A stretch of 64,000 nucleotides of DNA from an uncultured Prevotella sp. (GCA_900316565.1 ONDK01000004.1:1-64000); one strand, 5' to 3'. Positions 53,490 to 62,680 are shown, numbered from the stretch's first letter. Program-made: numbers and translations. Notes: generated by a model from the sequence alone, not told the origin.

Positions 53490-53929
53490 TTTCTGCCACA
53501 GAGATATATTTTACGGGTATAGTAGAAGTCTGCAATGAACAGAACAACTATTAACGCATAGAACACCATCATGTTCAATCCCACATATTGTGCCACGGCC
53601 ATATCTACATAAAGGAGAATAGACATAACGAGAAAATTGCTCCAGGCAAGCATCAGGTCGACATAAGGACGCGCAGAAGGCTCATGCTTTACCTTGAAAG
53701 GGAGGTTCACTACATGGTGTTTCTCACTCACCACCATAAGTATATAAACCAACAACGAGATGCCTGCCAAGAGCAGTATAAGCCATGTCTCGCCATAAGC
53801 ATCCATCTGCCCTACTGTTGTCCAATGCTTTGGGATTGCCACCTTATCAGTAGTGAAATAGAACAGACAAGACACTATTATGTTGGCCAATATCAGGAGA
53901 AATGAGAGAATGTCTAATATTTTTTTCAT
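53486..53929 (-). CDS. DUF1648-like membrane protein
   Basis: A 147-residue protein starting at ATG 53929 (an upstream in-frame start would overlap the promoter). It has four hydrophobic helices at about 5-25, 50-70, 92-110 and 115-135. After the first helix the KVAIPKHWTTVGQMDAYG segment resembles the DUF1648 motif. This family is found in SdpI-like immunity proteins and in small membrane proteins of unknown role. Confidence 0.68.
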   Translation of the reverse strand: MKKILDILSFLLILANIIVSCLFYFTTDKVAIPKHWTTVGQMDAYGETWLILLLAGISLLVYILMVVSEKHHVVNLPFKVKHEPSARPYVDLMLAWSNFLVMSILLYVDMAVAQYVGLNMMVFYALIVVLFIADFYYTRKIYLCGRK

Positions 53930-53950
53930 AAGTTTATCTTTATTTTTGTG

Positions 53951-53988
53951 CAAAGATAGCAAAAAACAACAAAAAAGCTATATCTTTG
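53951..53988. promoter_or_regulatory. Back-to-back -7 boxes
   Basis: The minus strand carries TATCTTTG (53951-53958, 22 bases before the DUF1648 ATG) and the plus strand TATCTTTG (53981-53988) for the SGNH hydrolase gene. The boxes are mirror images 22 bases apart, so the two promoters overlap and may compete. Confidence 0.55.
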
Positions 53989-54074
53989 CAAATAAAATAG
54001 CTTCGACCTGACAATTTACATATTGTATAGAAAGGCCGACTAAAAGCAATTAAACAAAGACAAACTTACATCAG

Positions 54075-54884
54075 ATGCTTAAAAGAACACTTATCCTACT
54101 ATTGATCGCAGCAATATGCATTCCTACACACCCCCAAATATTGACATCTCACCCTTGGAAAGGACGACGGGTAGCATACTTCGGAGACTCTATCACCGAC
54201 CCCAAGAATAAGGCCTCCAAAAAGAAATACTGGAACTTCCTACAAGAATGGCTCGGCATCACTCCATATGTCTATGGCGTTAGCGGCAGACAGTGGAACG
54301 ACATACCCAAACAGGCTGATAAACTTCAAAATGAACACGGCAACGACTTCGATGCAATAATGATTTTCATTGGCACCAACGACTTCAACGCTGCTGTGCC
54401 GGTAGGACAATGGTATACCGAAAGCGACGAACAGGTGCTGGCGGCAGTACACGAGCCCAAAGCGGTAGTAACAAGGAAAAAGCGCTCTTTCATCTATACG
54501 GACAGTACCTTCTGCGGACGTATCAACAAGGCTATGGCACTGCTGAAGAAACGCTGGCCTACAAAGCAGATAATACTGCTCACTCCTATACATCGAGCTT
54601 ACTTCTATGGCGGAGAAAAGAACATACAACCGACAGAGGAATATCAGAACAAAATAGGCGAATACTTCGATAAGTATGTCGAGAAAGTTAAAGAGGCCGG
54701 TAACATTTGGGCCGTGCCTGTGATTGATGTCAACGCTATGAGTGGGCTGTTCCCACTGTTTGATGAGTCAGCTGTCAACTATCACAATCCGGATACAGAC
54801 CGTCTGCACCCTAACGATCAAGGACACGAGCGTCTGGCACGCACTCTTGAATACCAACTGTCGACACTGCCTTGTGTATTCTAA
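54075..54884 (+). CDS. Exported SGNH/GDSL hydrolase
   Basis: A 269-residue product with an N-terminal signal (MLKRTLILLLIAAICIPTHPQ). SGNH blocks: AYFGDSITD with the nucleophile, GVSGRQW with the block II glycine, FIGTNDFN with block III Asn, and DRLHPNDQGH with catalytic Asp and His. It is unlike the CE12-type enzyme at 27.4 kb and closer to generic GDSL esterases; the substrate is unknown. Confidence 0.85.
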   Translation: MLKRTLILLLIAAICIPTHPQILTSHPWKGRRVAYFGDSITDPKNKASKKKYWNFLQEWLGITPYVYGVSGRQWNDIPKQADKLQNEHGNDFDAIMIFIGTNDFNAAVPVGQWYTESDEQVLAAVHEPKAVVTRKKRSFIYTDSTFCGRINKAMALLKKRWPTKQIILLTPIHRAYFYGGEKNIQPTEEYQNKIGEYFDKYVEKVKEAGNIWAVPVIDVNAMSGLFPLFDESAVNYHNPDTDRLHPNDQGHERLARTLEYQLSTLPCVF

Positions 54885-54971
54885 GCAGAGGAATACGACC
54901 ATAACTTTATTCTAAACGTAAACATTAAAACAAGAATTAAGAATTATAAAGAAATACAATGTAAAAGAAAC

Positions 54972-55002
54972 TTGTCTGTTCGATTGAAAAGGCGTAATTT
55001 TG
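54972..55002 (+). promoter_or_regulatory. Promoter of the TolC/HlyD/permease operon
   Basis: TTG (54972-54974), 20 bases, then TAATTTTG (54995-55002). An in-frame TTG at 55000 lies inside this box, which supports translation starting at ATG 55030. Confidence 0.8.
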
Positions 55003-55029
55003 CACCCGAATAACAATGGAAGATATCAG

Positions 55030-56511
55030 ATGAAGAAAATACTTGTCATAGTTTTGTCCACAATAGCCATATTACCGGCGGTAGCCCAAAGAACGTTATC
55101 GTTGCAGGACTGCCGTCAGCTAGCGTTGGAGAACAACAAGCAGATAAAGATGTCTAAGCTGCAAGCCGACATGGCACAGAACATCCATAAGGCAGCGAAG
55201 ACGAAATACCTGCCACACGTGGACGGTGCAGGAGGCTATCAGCATTTCACAAAAGAAATATCCCTGCTGAACAGCGAACAGAAGACGGCTTTCAACAATA
55301 TAGGTACGACGGCGACCGGCTCATTGACTGACCAGATGAGTAATGTCATCAGTGGCCTTGTAAGTCAAGGATTACTCTCTCAAGAGGCCGCGCAGCAGCT
55401 GGCACAACAGGTCTCGGGTGTGGCAGGGACAGCAGCAACAGCAGGCAATAATATCGGCCGGTCCTTTACCGATGCCTTCCGCACGAACACAAAGAATGTC
55501 TACGTCGGAAGCATCATGGTAACACAACCCATATATATGGGCGGCGCCATCACGGCGGCAAACCGAATGGCACAAATCGGTGAGGATATGGCAGCCAACG
55601 ACATAGAGGTTCGCCGCCAGAATGTGCTCTACACCGTTGACAATGCATATTGGCTTGTTGTTTCCCTGCATAACAAGAAGAAAACGGCAGAGAAATATCT
55701 CAGTCTCACCAAGAAGCTTGACGATGACGTGAGCAAGATGCTCCGAGAAGGTGTGGCAACAAGGTCCGACAAACTGAAGGTGGATGTAGGTGTCAACACC
55801 ACAGAGATGACTATCAGCCAATTGGAAAGCGGTATAAATGTAGCCAAGATGGCACTGTGTGAGCTCTGCGGTCTGCCTATAAAAAGTGACATCAACCTTG
55901 TCGATGAGGGCAGCAGGGGCATTGTCACAGGATACGACATCACCGCAGCAAGCGACACAGCCTACTACGCGAGGCCTGAACTCAGCATGCTTCAGAACAC
56001 AATAGATATGAGTAAGCAAGCAACGAGACTCGTCCGTTCGCTATATCTGCCACACGTAGGGCTGACAGGCGGTTTCACCGAGATGAACCCAAATGTCTTC
56101 AACGGATTCCGCGACCGTTTCTCAGGAGTATGGAACATTGGCGTTGTGGTCCACATCCCCATATGGAACTGGGGAGAAGGCAAATATAAAGTGCGCGCGT
56201 CGAGAAACGCCACAAGCATTGCCGAGCTTCAACTTGCCGATGCCAGAAACAAAATACACCTCCAGGTGGAACAAACTCAGTTCCAAATGCATGACGCAGA
56301 GACACGTCTTGCAACAGCGAAAAAGAACATGACCAGTGCTGAAGAGAATCTCAGATGCGCCAATATAGGCTTCAAGGAAGGTGTCATGACGGTTACCGAC
56401 GTGATGAATGCACAAACCGCATGGCAGACAGCCGAAAGTCAGAAGACCGACGCTGAGATTGCCGTTAAGATTGCCCAGGCTGCTTATCAGAAGGCAATAG
56501 GAAGATTCTAA
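55030..56511 (+). CDS. TolC-family outer membrane efflux protein
   Basis: A 493-residue outer membrane channel protein. The signal peptide is MKKILVIVLSTIAILPAVA, followed by the typical LSLQDCRQLALENNKQIKMSKLQ start. Two long helical repeats follow, each with AxxN/ARxN-type helices and a beta pair (YVGSIMVTQPIYMGG; VGVVVHIPIWNWGEGK). It should join the periplasmic adaptor encoded next to form an export tunnel. It is first of a four-gene operon. Confidence 0.92.
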   Translation: MKKILVIVLSTIAILPAVAQRTLSLQDCRQLALENNKQIKMSKLQADMAQNIHKAAKTKYLPHVDGAGGYQHFTKEISLLNSEQKTAFNNIGTTATGSLTDQMSNVISGLVSQGLLSQEAAQQLAQQVSGVAGTAATAGNNIGRSFTDAFRTNTKNVYVGSIMVTQPIYMGGAITAANRMAQIGEDMAANDIEVRRQNVLYTVDNAYWLVVSLHNKKKTAEKYLSLTKKLDDDVSKMLREGVATRSDKLKVDVGVNTTEMTISQLESGINVAKMALCELCGLPIKSDINLVDEGSRGIVTGYDITAASDTAYYARPELSMLQNTIDMSKQATRLVRSLYLPHVGLTGGFTEMNPNVFNGFRDRFSGVWNIGVVVHIPIWNWGEGKYKVRASRNATSIAELQLADARNKIHLQVEQTQFQMHDAETRLATAKKNMTSAEENLRCANIGFKEGVMTVTDVMNAQTAWQTAESQKTDAEIAVKIAQAAYQKAIGRF

Positions 56512-56635
56512 CGTCATCACTGCCATATTCACTCCAAAAGGTATAAGAAAAGGATATGAGTTAATAGCTCTTGCTCCAGACAGAGGACTAAAGATTGATA
56601 ACTTTTTTATTAAATAAGAATATAAAGATAACGAG

Positions 56636-57622
56636 ATGAGTGCAAAGACTCAACATAACAACATTTTACTGGCTGTAGCCGGCTTTACATTAGTAGTGGT
56701 GATAGTAGCCGTCATTGGTTTCTTCACCCTTGACCGTACCCCAGAAACCATTCAGGGAGAGATGGAAGCTGATGAATACAGGGTGTCGTCGAAGCTTCCA
56801 GGCAGAGTTGTCAGCATCCGCGTGAGAGAAGGAGACTATGTCCATATAGGCGACACGCTAGCGATACTCGAGGCGCCAGAGGTCAACGCACAAGAGAAGG
56901 TGGCCCAGGCTACGGCAAGTGCCAGCAGTGCTCTCAGCGACCTCACCGAGGCCCCGACACGTAAGGAAGCGGTTGAGGCTGCATATCAGGTCTACCAACA
57001 AGCTCTTGCCAGCCAGGATATCGCCGGTAAGACATTCAGCAGAATGGACCGTCTTTATAATGAGGGGGTTGTCTCAGCTCAGAAGCGAGATGAGGCTAAG
57101 GCTGCATTCGATGTGGCACAAGGTGCCACAGCTACGGCAAAGGCAAATTGGGAGATAGCCAAGGAAGGCAGCCGAGAGGAATCTAAACGTGCTGCAAAGA
57201 AACAGGCCGAGGCTGCAAAGCAAGCTGTCGGTGTGGTATCATCACTGATGAAAGAGATGGTCCAGGTAGCGACACAAGAGGGTGTAGTAACTGATATTTA
57301 TCCTAAGGTCGGCGAGTTGGTTGGCATGGGTTCCCCTATTATGAGCATATCCATGGTCTCTAATATGTGGGGGACGTTCAATGTCCGCGAGGATCAGCTC
57401 AACGGAAAGAAAGTAGGCGATGTATTCGAGGTGTTTATCCCGGCATTCAACAAGAATGCTAAGATGAGAATCTATGATATCAAGGACGAAGGCACCTACG
57501 CCGTATGGAAGGCTACAAAGACAACAGGACAGTACGACCTGAAGACATTCGAGGTTCGTGCGCGTCCTCTTCAAAAGATTGACGGTCTGAAACCGGGAAT
57601 GTCACTGATAGTAAAAGAATAG
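56636..57622 (+). CDS. HlyD-family periplasmic adaptor
   Basis: A 328-residue membrane fusion protein. An N-terminal membrane anchor (about 10-30) leads to a biotinyl-lipoyl-like half (VSSKLPGRVVSIRVREGDYV), a helical hairpin (about 90-205), the second lipoyl half (QEGVVTDIYPKVGELVGMGS) and a beta-barrel part ending KIDGLKPGMSLIVKE. It links the inner-membrane permeases to the TolC-type channel. It is 125 bases after the tolC-type gene. Confidence 0.92.
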   Translation: MSAKTQHNNILLAVAGFTLVVVIVAVIGFFTLDRTPETIQGEMEADEYRVSSKLPGRVVSIRVREGDYVHIGDTLAILEAPEVNAQEKVAQATASASSALSDLTEAPTRKEAVEAAYQVYQQALASQDIAGKTFSRMDRLYNEGVVSAQKRDEAKAAFDVAQGATATAKANWEIAKEGSREESKRAAKKQAEAAKQAVGVVSSLMKEMVQVATQEGVVTDIYPKVGELVGMGSPIMSISMVSNMWGTFNVREDQLNGKKVGDVFEVFIPAFNKNAKMRIYDIKDEGTYAVWKATKTTGQYDLKTFEVRARPLQKIDGLKPGMSLIVKE

Positions 57623-57673
57623 ATTTTATTATTCCTTTGCATTGTCATAAGATAAGGGAAGGCATTATTGTAT

Positions 57674-58909
57674 ATGAAAATTAATAAGATGGTAAAGAGC
57701 TCTGGAACAGGAAGGAAGGGGTCTGTATTTAACAGACTTCTGACAGTGCTTCTCGACATCTTGCGAATAGCCCGCAGGGAATGCAGCATATTGGCACACA
57801 ACCCAATATACTTTTTCTCTATGATTGTAGGTCCGGTGCTTGTCACGGCATTCTTCACATCACTTATGGACGACGGACAGCCCACCGACATGCCATGTGG
57901 AATAGTAGACCTTGACAACACATCTACTACAAGGGCCATGATTCGGCGCCTCGATGCTTTTGAGTCTACAAAGGTGACAGGCTATTACAATAATGTCAAT
58001 GAGGCGCGCCGGGCCATCCAGCAAGGCGACATCTATGCGTTTCTTTACATACCAAGAGGTACGACCGACAAGCTTCTCTCCAACCGTCAGCCAAAAGTTT
58101 CATTCTATTACAGCGGTGTGGTAATGGTCGCGGGCAGCATGATGTTCAAGGACCTCACAACAGTTACCACTCTTGCCTCTGCCGCCGTAGGAGCCACGAA
58201 GCTCTCAGCCTTGGGCAAGTCGCCTATAGAAATAGAGCGGTTTCTGCAACCGGTATCAGTAAATCTGCACATGATAGGCAATCCCTGGATGAACTATAAT
58301 GTCTATCTTTCCACTGTCATGATACCTGGTATACTGTTCCTCTTCATGTTTCTTATCACGGCTTACAGCATAGGTACAGAACTGAAGTTCAACAGAGCAA
58401 AGGAATGGCTGGCAATGGCCAACAACAATATCTATGTTGCAATAACCGGTAAGATACTGCCGCAATTCCTGATATTCTTTACCATGATGATGTGCTATTC
58501 ATGGTTTATCTATGGTTATATGGGATTTCCACATCCCGGCGGCACTGGGAAGATAGTGCTTCTCGCATTGCTCACCGTACTCTCTTCGGAAGGCTTCGGT
58601 ATTTTCGCTTTCGGGCTGATGCCCAGTCTCCGTATGTCGATGAGTATCTGTTCCCTCTGGGCTGTAGTGGGCTTTTCTGCAGCAGGAGCCACCTATCCTG
58701 TTTTCGCCATGGACTCTATGATTGAGGCTGTGGCCCAGCTCATCCCACTCCGACATTATTATATGATTTATCAGCTCTGCATCTTCAATGGCTATCCTCT
58801 GATAGATGCATGGTATAACGTTGTAGCTCTGATAGCTTTCGCCTGTCTTCCACTGCTTACACTTTGGAACACCAAGAAGGCAATGCTCAACTACGTTTAT
58901 ATTCCATAA
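57674..58909 (+). CDS. ABC-2 type transporter permease (first)
   Basis: A 411-residue permease starting at ATG 57674; a TTG two codons upstream is less likely. It has one N-terminal helix (about 38-58), a large periplasmic domain (about 60-215) and five C-terminal helices. Features include IYFFSMIVGPVLVTAFFTSLM and GIVDLDNTSTTRAMIRRLDA. It is related to the YhhJ/YbhR type. It pairs with the next gene. Confidence 0.88.
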   Translation: MKINKMVKSSGTGRKGSVFNRLLTVLLDILRIARRECSILAHNPIYFFSMIVGPVLVTAFFTSLMDDGQPTDMPCGIVDLDNTSTTRAMIRRLDAFESTKVTGYYNNVNEARRAIQQGDIYAFLYIPRGTTDKLLSNRQPKVSFYYSGVVMVAGSMMFKDLTTVTTLASAAVGATKLSALGKSPIEIERFLQPVSVNLHMIGNPWMNYNVYLSTVMIPGILFLFMFLITAYSIGTELKFNRAKEWLAMANNNIYVAITGKILPQFLIFFTMMMCYSWFIYGYMGFPHPGGTGKIVLLALLTVLSSEGFGIFAFGLMPSLRMSMSICSLWAVVGFSAAGATYPVFAMDSMIEAVAQLIPLRHYYMIYQLCIFNGYPLIDAWYNVVALIAFACLPLLTLWNTKKAMLNYVYIP

Positions 58910-58922
58910 CGGCATAAAGGAC

Positions 58923-60158
58923 ATGAAAGGACTCTTTTCGCAAATTTACCAGGGCATCAATGACATGTGCTATATCTGGTGGCTGGAGATGAAAAACACC
59001 TTCAAAGACGAGGGTGTGCTGATATTCTTCATCCTCGTGCCGTTGGGCTATCCCCTACTCTACTCATGGATATACAACAACGAAGTAGTCAGGGAAGTGC
59101 CCGTAGCTATTGTTGACATGAGCCACAGCAATGCCAGTCGGAAGTTTATCAACATGTTTGACGCTTCCCCAGACACACATGCCGCCTACTACTGCAACAA
59201 TCTTCAAGAAGCCAAGGACCTCGTAGGGAAACAGCAGGTACATGGCACTCTTTACTTTCCTCCCGACTTCGAGAAACAGTTAGGTCGGGGAGAGAAAGCT
59301 ATCGTCGATGTCTACTGCGACATGAGCCTTATGCTCACCTACAAAGCCATCTACCAGTCGGCACAGGCTGTAGCCTTGGATATGAGTTCTGAGATACAGA
59401 AGCCAAAGTCGGGAAGCATCACAATAAGGGATGAAGAGATAAGCACAAATCCCATCGACGTTGAACGGGTGGAGATATTCAATTCTACCGGAGGATATGG
59501 CAATGCACTTCTGCCATGTGTTCTCATACTTATTCTCCAGCAGACTCTGTTACTTGGGATAGGTCTCTCAGCCGGTACGGCACGCGAGAACAACCGTTAT
59601 AAGGACCTCGTTCCAATAAGTAAGCACTATAACGGCATATTCCGCATAGTACTGGGTAAGTCCATGTGCTACTTCATGATTTACTGCATTATGGGAGCCT
59701 ATATAACACTCTGCGTACCACGGTTCTTTCACTATACCTCACTGGTCCATGCCGGAGACCTCATCGGACTGATGATACCTTACACCTTGTCATGCATCTT
59801 CTTCGGCATGATGCTCTCATGTCTTGTGCGCTATCGTGAGAACGTTCTCCTTCTTGTCGTCTTCACCTCGGTACCATTCCTCTTTATGAGCGGTATCTCA
59901 TGGCCACAAAGCAACATCCCCGGTTTCTGGAAGGGAGTAAGCTGTCTCATACCATCAACATTTGGAATAAGAGGATTTATGAAAATAAGCAGCATGGGTG
60001 GCACCTTGCAGGACATGGAAACGGAATACCAGGCGTTATGGATACAGACACTGGTCTACTTCTTCTGCACCTGTTTAGTCTATCGTGCTCAGATAATAGC
60101 ATCACGCAAGCACGCCATAGCACGACTTGAAATGTTGAAGAAGAAACTGGAAACATAA
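58923..60158 (+). CDS. ABC-2 type transporter permease (second)
   Basis: A 411-residue paralogue of the preceding permease, with the same layout. The shared periplasmic start is VAIVDMSHSNASRKFINMFD, and the C-terminal helices include FFGMMLSCLVRYRENVLLLV and FLFMSGISWPQSNIPGFW. The two probably form a heterodimer. No ATP-binding subunit is encoded in the operon. It starts 13 bases after the first permease. Confidence 0.88.
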   Translation: MKGLFSQIYQGINDMCYIWWLEMKNTFKDEGVLIFFILVPLGYPLLYSWIYNNEVVREVPVAIVDMSHSNASRKFINMFDASPDTHAAYYCNNLQEAKDLVGKQQVHGTLYFPPDFEKQLGRGEKAIVDVYCDMSLMLTYKAIYQSAQAVALDMSSEIQKPKSGSITIRDEEISTNPIDVERVEIFNSTGGYGNALLPCVLILILQQTLLLGIGLSAGTARENNRYKDLVPISKHYNGIFRIVLGKSMCYFMIYCIMGAYITLCVPRFFHYTSLVHAGDLIGLMIPYTLSCIFFGMMLSCLVRYRENVLLLVVFTSVPFLFMSGISWPQSNIPGFWKGVSCLIPSTFGIRGFMKISSMGGTLQDMETEYQALWIQTLVYFFCTCLVYRAQIIASRKHAIARLEMLKKKLET

Positions 60159-60231
60159 TAAGAGCCTCGTTGTCCTTAACGACATCCTTTTAATCCAGAG
60201 AATATTCTTTATAGGGAGAAACAAAAAAAGG

Positions 60232-60320
60232 CCACTTGAAGAAGTCCTAATCACCATTTGGATTTATAGCGAATTTATAAAGACAAATAAGAATGAATTG
60301 GGAATGTCTTCTTCAAGTGG
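60232..60320. repeat. 89-base nested inverted repeat
   Basis: CCACTTGAAGAAG (60232-60244) is the exact complement of 60308-60320. Inside, ATTTG/CAAAT (60256-60260, 60284-60288) and TTTATA/TATAAA (60263-60268, 60276-60281) also pair, so the whole could fold into one long interrupted hairpin. It lies between the converging permease and mrp genes. It may be a terminator with a large loop or a small repeat element. Confidence 0.6.
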
Positions 60321-60393
60321 AATGATTTTAAAGTCTATTTCGACTTAACTGATATTAAAGGTTTATTCGAGTGGACTGGGTTGGGAAAAACAT

Positions 60394-61500
60394 TTAGTGT
60401 TCATTGTTGACCTGAACGATCTTTGTTTTTCCTTTTTCCTTATTCCTACGGTTGACTACCGTCACCACGGACTGTGCGAGGCTGATAAACGCTTGTCCGG
60501 TGATACTGTCCGGTTTTGTTGCTGCAGGTGCTCCATCGTCGCCACTCTCACAGATGCTCTGAACCAAAGGTATCTGCGCAAGAAGAGGAAGGTCCATTTC
60601 CTTTGCCAGGTTCTTGCATCCCTCCTTGCCAAAAATATAATATCTATTGTTCGGCAGCTCAGCTGGGGTGAAGTAAGCCATGTTCTCAACAAGACCGAGT
60701 ATAGGCACATTGACCTTGTCGTTTGTATACATATCTATTCCTTTACGGGCATCGGCAAGCGCCACCTTCTGCGGCGTGCTTACTATAACGGCGCCGGTGA
60801 TGGCGATGGTTTGAAGAAGTGTGAGATGGATATCGCTGGTCCCAGGAGGAGTGTCAAGGATGAAATAGTCAAGGTCGCCCCAATCGGCGTCGCCAATGAG
60901 TTGTTTCAATGCTGATGTAGCCATACCACCGCGCCACAGTGTCGCGGTATCGGGGTTTACGAAAAAGCCTATCGACAGGAGTTTCACTCCGTATTTCTCA
61001 ATAGGCTCTATCAGCTGGCGTCCGTCCTTCTCTACTGCATAGGGACGGGCATCCTCAACACCAAACATTTTTGGCATTGACGGTCCGAAGATATCTGTAT
61101 CAAGTAGTCCCACCTTGTAGCCGAGTTTTGCCAAGGCAATGGCAAGGTTCGCTGAGACTGTCGACTTACCCACTCCACCTTTGCCGGAGCTCACCGCAAT
61201 AATGTTCTTGACTCCGGGTAACATCTTACCGACTTCTGGCCTCGGAGCACTCTTGAACTCAGGCGTTATCGTTACCTGCACATCCTTTGAGATAGAATAA
61301 TGTATCTGCGCCTCAGCAGATTTGATTGTCGACTTAATGAACGGGTCTGTGTTTCGTGGGAATATAAGCGAGAAGCTTACCGTCATCCCATCGATACGGA
61401 TATTGTCAGCCACCATACCACTCTCCACAAGATTCTTCTTTGTACCAGGATAGATAACTTGACTGAGAGCATCCGTAATAAGTTTTGGATATAAAGTCAT
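60394..61500 (-). CDS. mrp: Mrp/ApbC-family iron-sulfur carrier ATPase
   Basis: A P-loop protein that carries or inserts iron-sulfur clusters. From the ATG at 61500 the product is 368 residues. It has an N-terminal MIP18/DUF59 domain (1-85), then the deviant Walker A GKGGVGKST at 106-114, LLDTDIFGPSMPKMFG, and DTPPGTSDIHLTLLQ. The region after LVENMAYFTPAELPNNRYY lacks the CPxC pair seen in many Mrp proteins, as I recall is common in Bacteroidota. An in-frame ATG at 61593 would add 31 basic residues; the choice is uncertain. Confidence 0.88.
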   Translation of the reverse strand: MTLYPKLITDALSQVIYPGTKKNLVESGMVADNIRIDGMTVSFSLIFPRNTDPFIKSTIKSAEAQIHYSISKDVQVTITPEFKSAPRPEVGKMLPGVKNIIAVSSGKGGVGKSTVSANLAIALAKLGYKVGLLDTDIFGPSMPKMFGVEDARPYAVEKDGRQLIEPIEKYGVKLLSIGFFVNPDTATLWRGGMATSALKQLIGDADWGDLDYFILDTPPGTSDIHLTLLQTIAITGAVIVSTPQKVALADARKGIDMYTNDKVNVPILGLVENMAYFTPAELPNNRYYIFGKEGCKNLAKEMDLPLLAQIPLVQSICESGDDGAPAATKPDSITGQAFISLAQSVVTVVNRRNKEKGKTKIVQVNNEH

Positions 61501-61614
61501 ATTTGTTTCTTTAAAGTTATGAGTTGTTGAGTTTTTAAGTTTCGGGGATTTATGTCCCTTAAACTTGTTTATTATATTCCTAACAAAATCCATGCATTTT
61601 ACTCAATAGACATA

Positions 61615-61646
61615 CAAAGGTAACATAATATGCCGGATTGACAAAA
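61615..61646 (-). promoter_or_regulatory. Promoter of mrp
   Basis: On the minus strand, TTTTG (61642-61646), 19 bases, then TACCTTTG (61615-61622). The 5' leader would be about 18 bases for the 61593 start or about 110 for the 61500 start. Confidence 0.7.
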
Positions 61647-61731
61647 GGAATATGACAAAAATTGACTGACATCAACTGACTTGACTTTAGACAACAAAAT
61701 AAAGTCATTCATGATTAACATATGGAAAAAC

Positions 61732-61762
61732 TTGTCAACATCATTGAATGGCACTAATTTTG
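61732..61762 (+). promoter_or_regulatory. Promoter of a short rightward transcript
   Basis: TTG (61732-61734), 20 bases, then TAATTTTG (61755-61762): identical in spacing to the hisG and tolC-type promoters. It faces into the otherwise gene-free gap between mrp and trpG. Confidence 0.78.
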
Positions 61763-61861
61763 CACTCGAAAAAGTAAAGATGCTCACCCAAAGGAATCAA
61801 TCCGAAGGATGTGCGGACAAACAAAACAAACGAATTGGAAATTAGTACGGAGGTAGAACTT

Positions 61862-61951
61862 ATGGAAATCTTTGAGATTGCAGGTTTGGCAACAATAATC
61901 TTTGGGGTTATAACAACTGCCGGATTGTTTGTATCCACCAGAAAAGACTGA
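61862..61951 (+). CDS. Probable 29-residue single-helix membrane protein
   Basis: The frame encodes 29 residues: an acidic start (MEIFEIAG), a hydrophobic helix (about 8-24, LATIIFGVITTAGLFV) and a charged end (STRKD). ACGGAGGTAG lies 8-10 bases before the ATG, a strong ribosome binding site that is rare in this window. A full promoter ends about 100 bases upstream and a perfect terminator stands 65 bases downstream, so this looks like a dedicated short transcript. A 21-codon frame in the leader (61780-61845) may or may not be translated. I do not recognise the family. Confidence 0.6.
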   Translation: MEIFEIAGLATIIFGVITTAGLFVSTRKD

Positions 61952-62015
61952 TTAGAGAAAGACGAAATTTGAGAGATATATAATTAGAGAGAGTAATTTC
62001 AGGTTACATGTTGAT

Positions 62016-62053
62016 AAAGCCCTGCTATCGAAAAGATAGCAGGGCTTTGTTGT
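62016..62053. terminator. Bidirectional terminator between the small gene and trpG
   Basis: AAAGCCCTGCTATC (62016-62029) pairs perfectly with GATAGCAGGGCTTT (62035-62048) around a five-base loop, followed by GTTGTTTTA. On the minus strand it lies 54 bases after the trpG stop. Confidence 0.9.
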
Positions 62054-62101
62054 TTTATCCCCAATCAGATATCAGCCATTATAAGGCAAAGACAAGCCAG
62101 G

Positions 62102-62680
62102 TTAACCCTTATCAGACATGTCGAGCCAGTTCTTCACGATAACTTTTCCGTCGGGAGTGAGCACGCTCTCCGGGTGGAACTGTATGCCAAAGATGTTGTA
62201 CTTCTTATGACGCAGAGCCATAATCTGTCCTTCATCACTCTCTGCGGTAATCTCAAGGCAGTCAGGGAAGTTCTCATGCGACACCACCCATGAGTGATAA
62301 CGTCCCACTTCCACACGCTTTGGCAGTCCTGCGAACAGCGCGTCGCCTTCCTTTAAATTCACAGGAGTAGCGACACCATGGTATACCTCAGAAAGATTTT
62401 CCAACTTAGCGCCGAACACCTCACCTATGGCCTGGTGTCCAAGACAAACGCCAAGCATCGGCTTTCTACCGGCATAGGTCTTGATAACGTCCAACAGCAA
62501 TCCGGCCTCGGAAGGTATTCCTGGTCCGGGGCTTAGGATAATCTTGTTATATGGTTCCAATTCCGCAAGTTGGAACTGGTCGTTTCGCTTAACATCGACC
62601 TCCGCACCGAGCTCCTTTACCAAGTGGACGAGGTTATATGTAAACGAGTCATAATTGTCAATAACAACTATCTTCTTCAT
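62102..62680 (-). CDS. trpG: Anthranilate synthase component II (glutamine amidotransferase)
   Basis: TrpG supplies ammonia from glutamine to anthranilate synthase. The 192 residues show the class I amidotransferase triad: catalytic Cys in LGVCLGHQAIGEVFG, and His and Glu in GIQFHPESVLT. KKIVVIDNYDSFTYNLVHLV is the typical start. The ATGA overlap with trpE couples translation. A folate-pathway PabA is nearly indistinguishable, but the partner gene favours TrpG. A terminator follows, so trpD is not next. Confidence 0.93.
   Translation of the reverse strand: MKKIVVIDNYDSFTYNLVHLVKELGAEVDVKRNDQFQLAELEPYNKIILSPGPGIPSEAGLLLDVIKTYAGRKPMLGVCLGHQAIGEVFGAKLENLSEVYHGVATPVNLKEGDALFAGLPKRVEVGRYHSWVVSHENFPDCLEITAESDEGQIMALRHKKYNIFGIQFHPESVLTPDGKVIVKNWLDMSDKG

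Noticed and set aside
53486..53929. DUF1648 protein as an SdpI-type bacteriocin immunity protein
   Set aside because: The DUF1648 segment is present, but there is no toxin gene nearby, and the protein is shorter than SdpI.
61780..61845. A 21-codon frame in the leader of the 29-residue gene
   Set aside because: It has no clear ribosome site and no recognisable pattern such as a run of regulatory codons; kept only as a remark.
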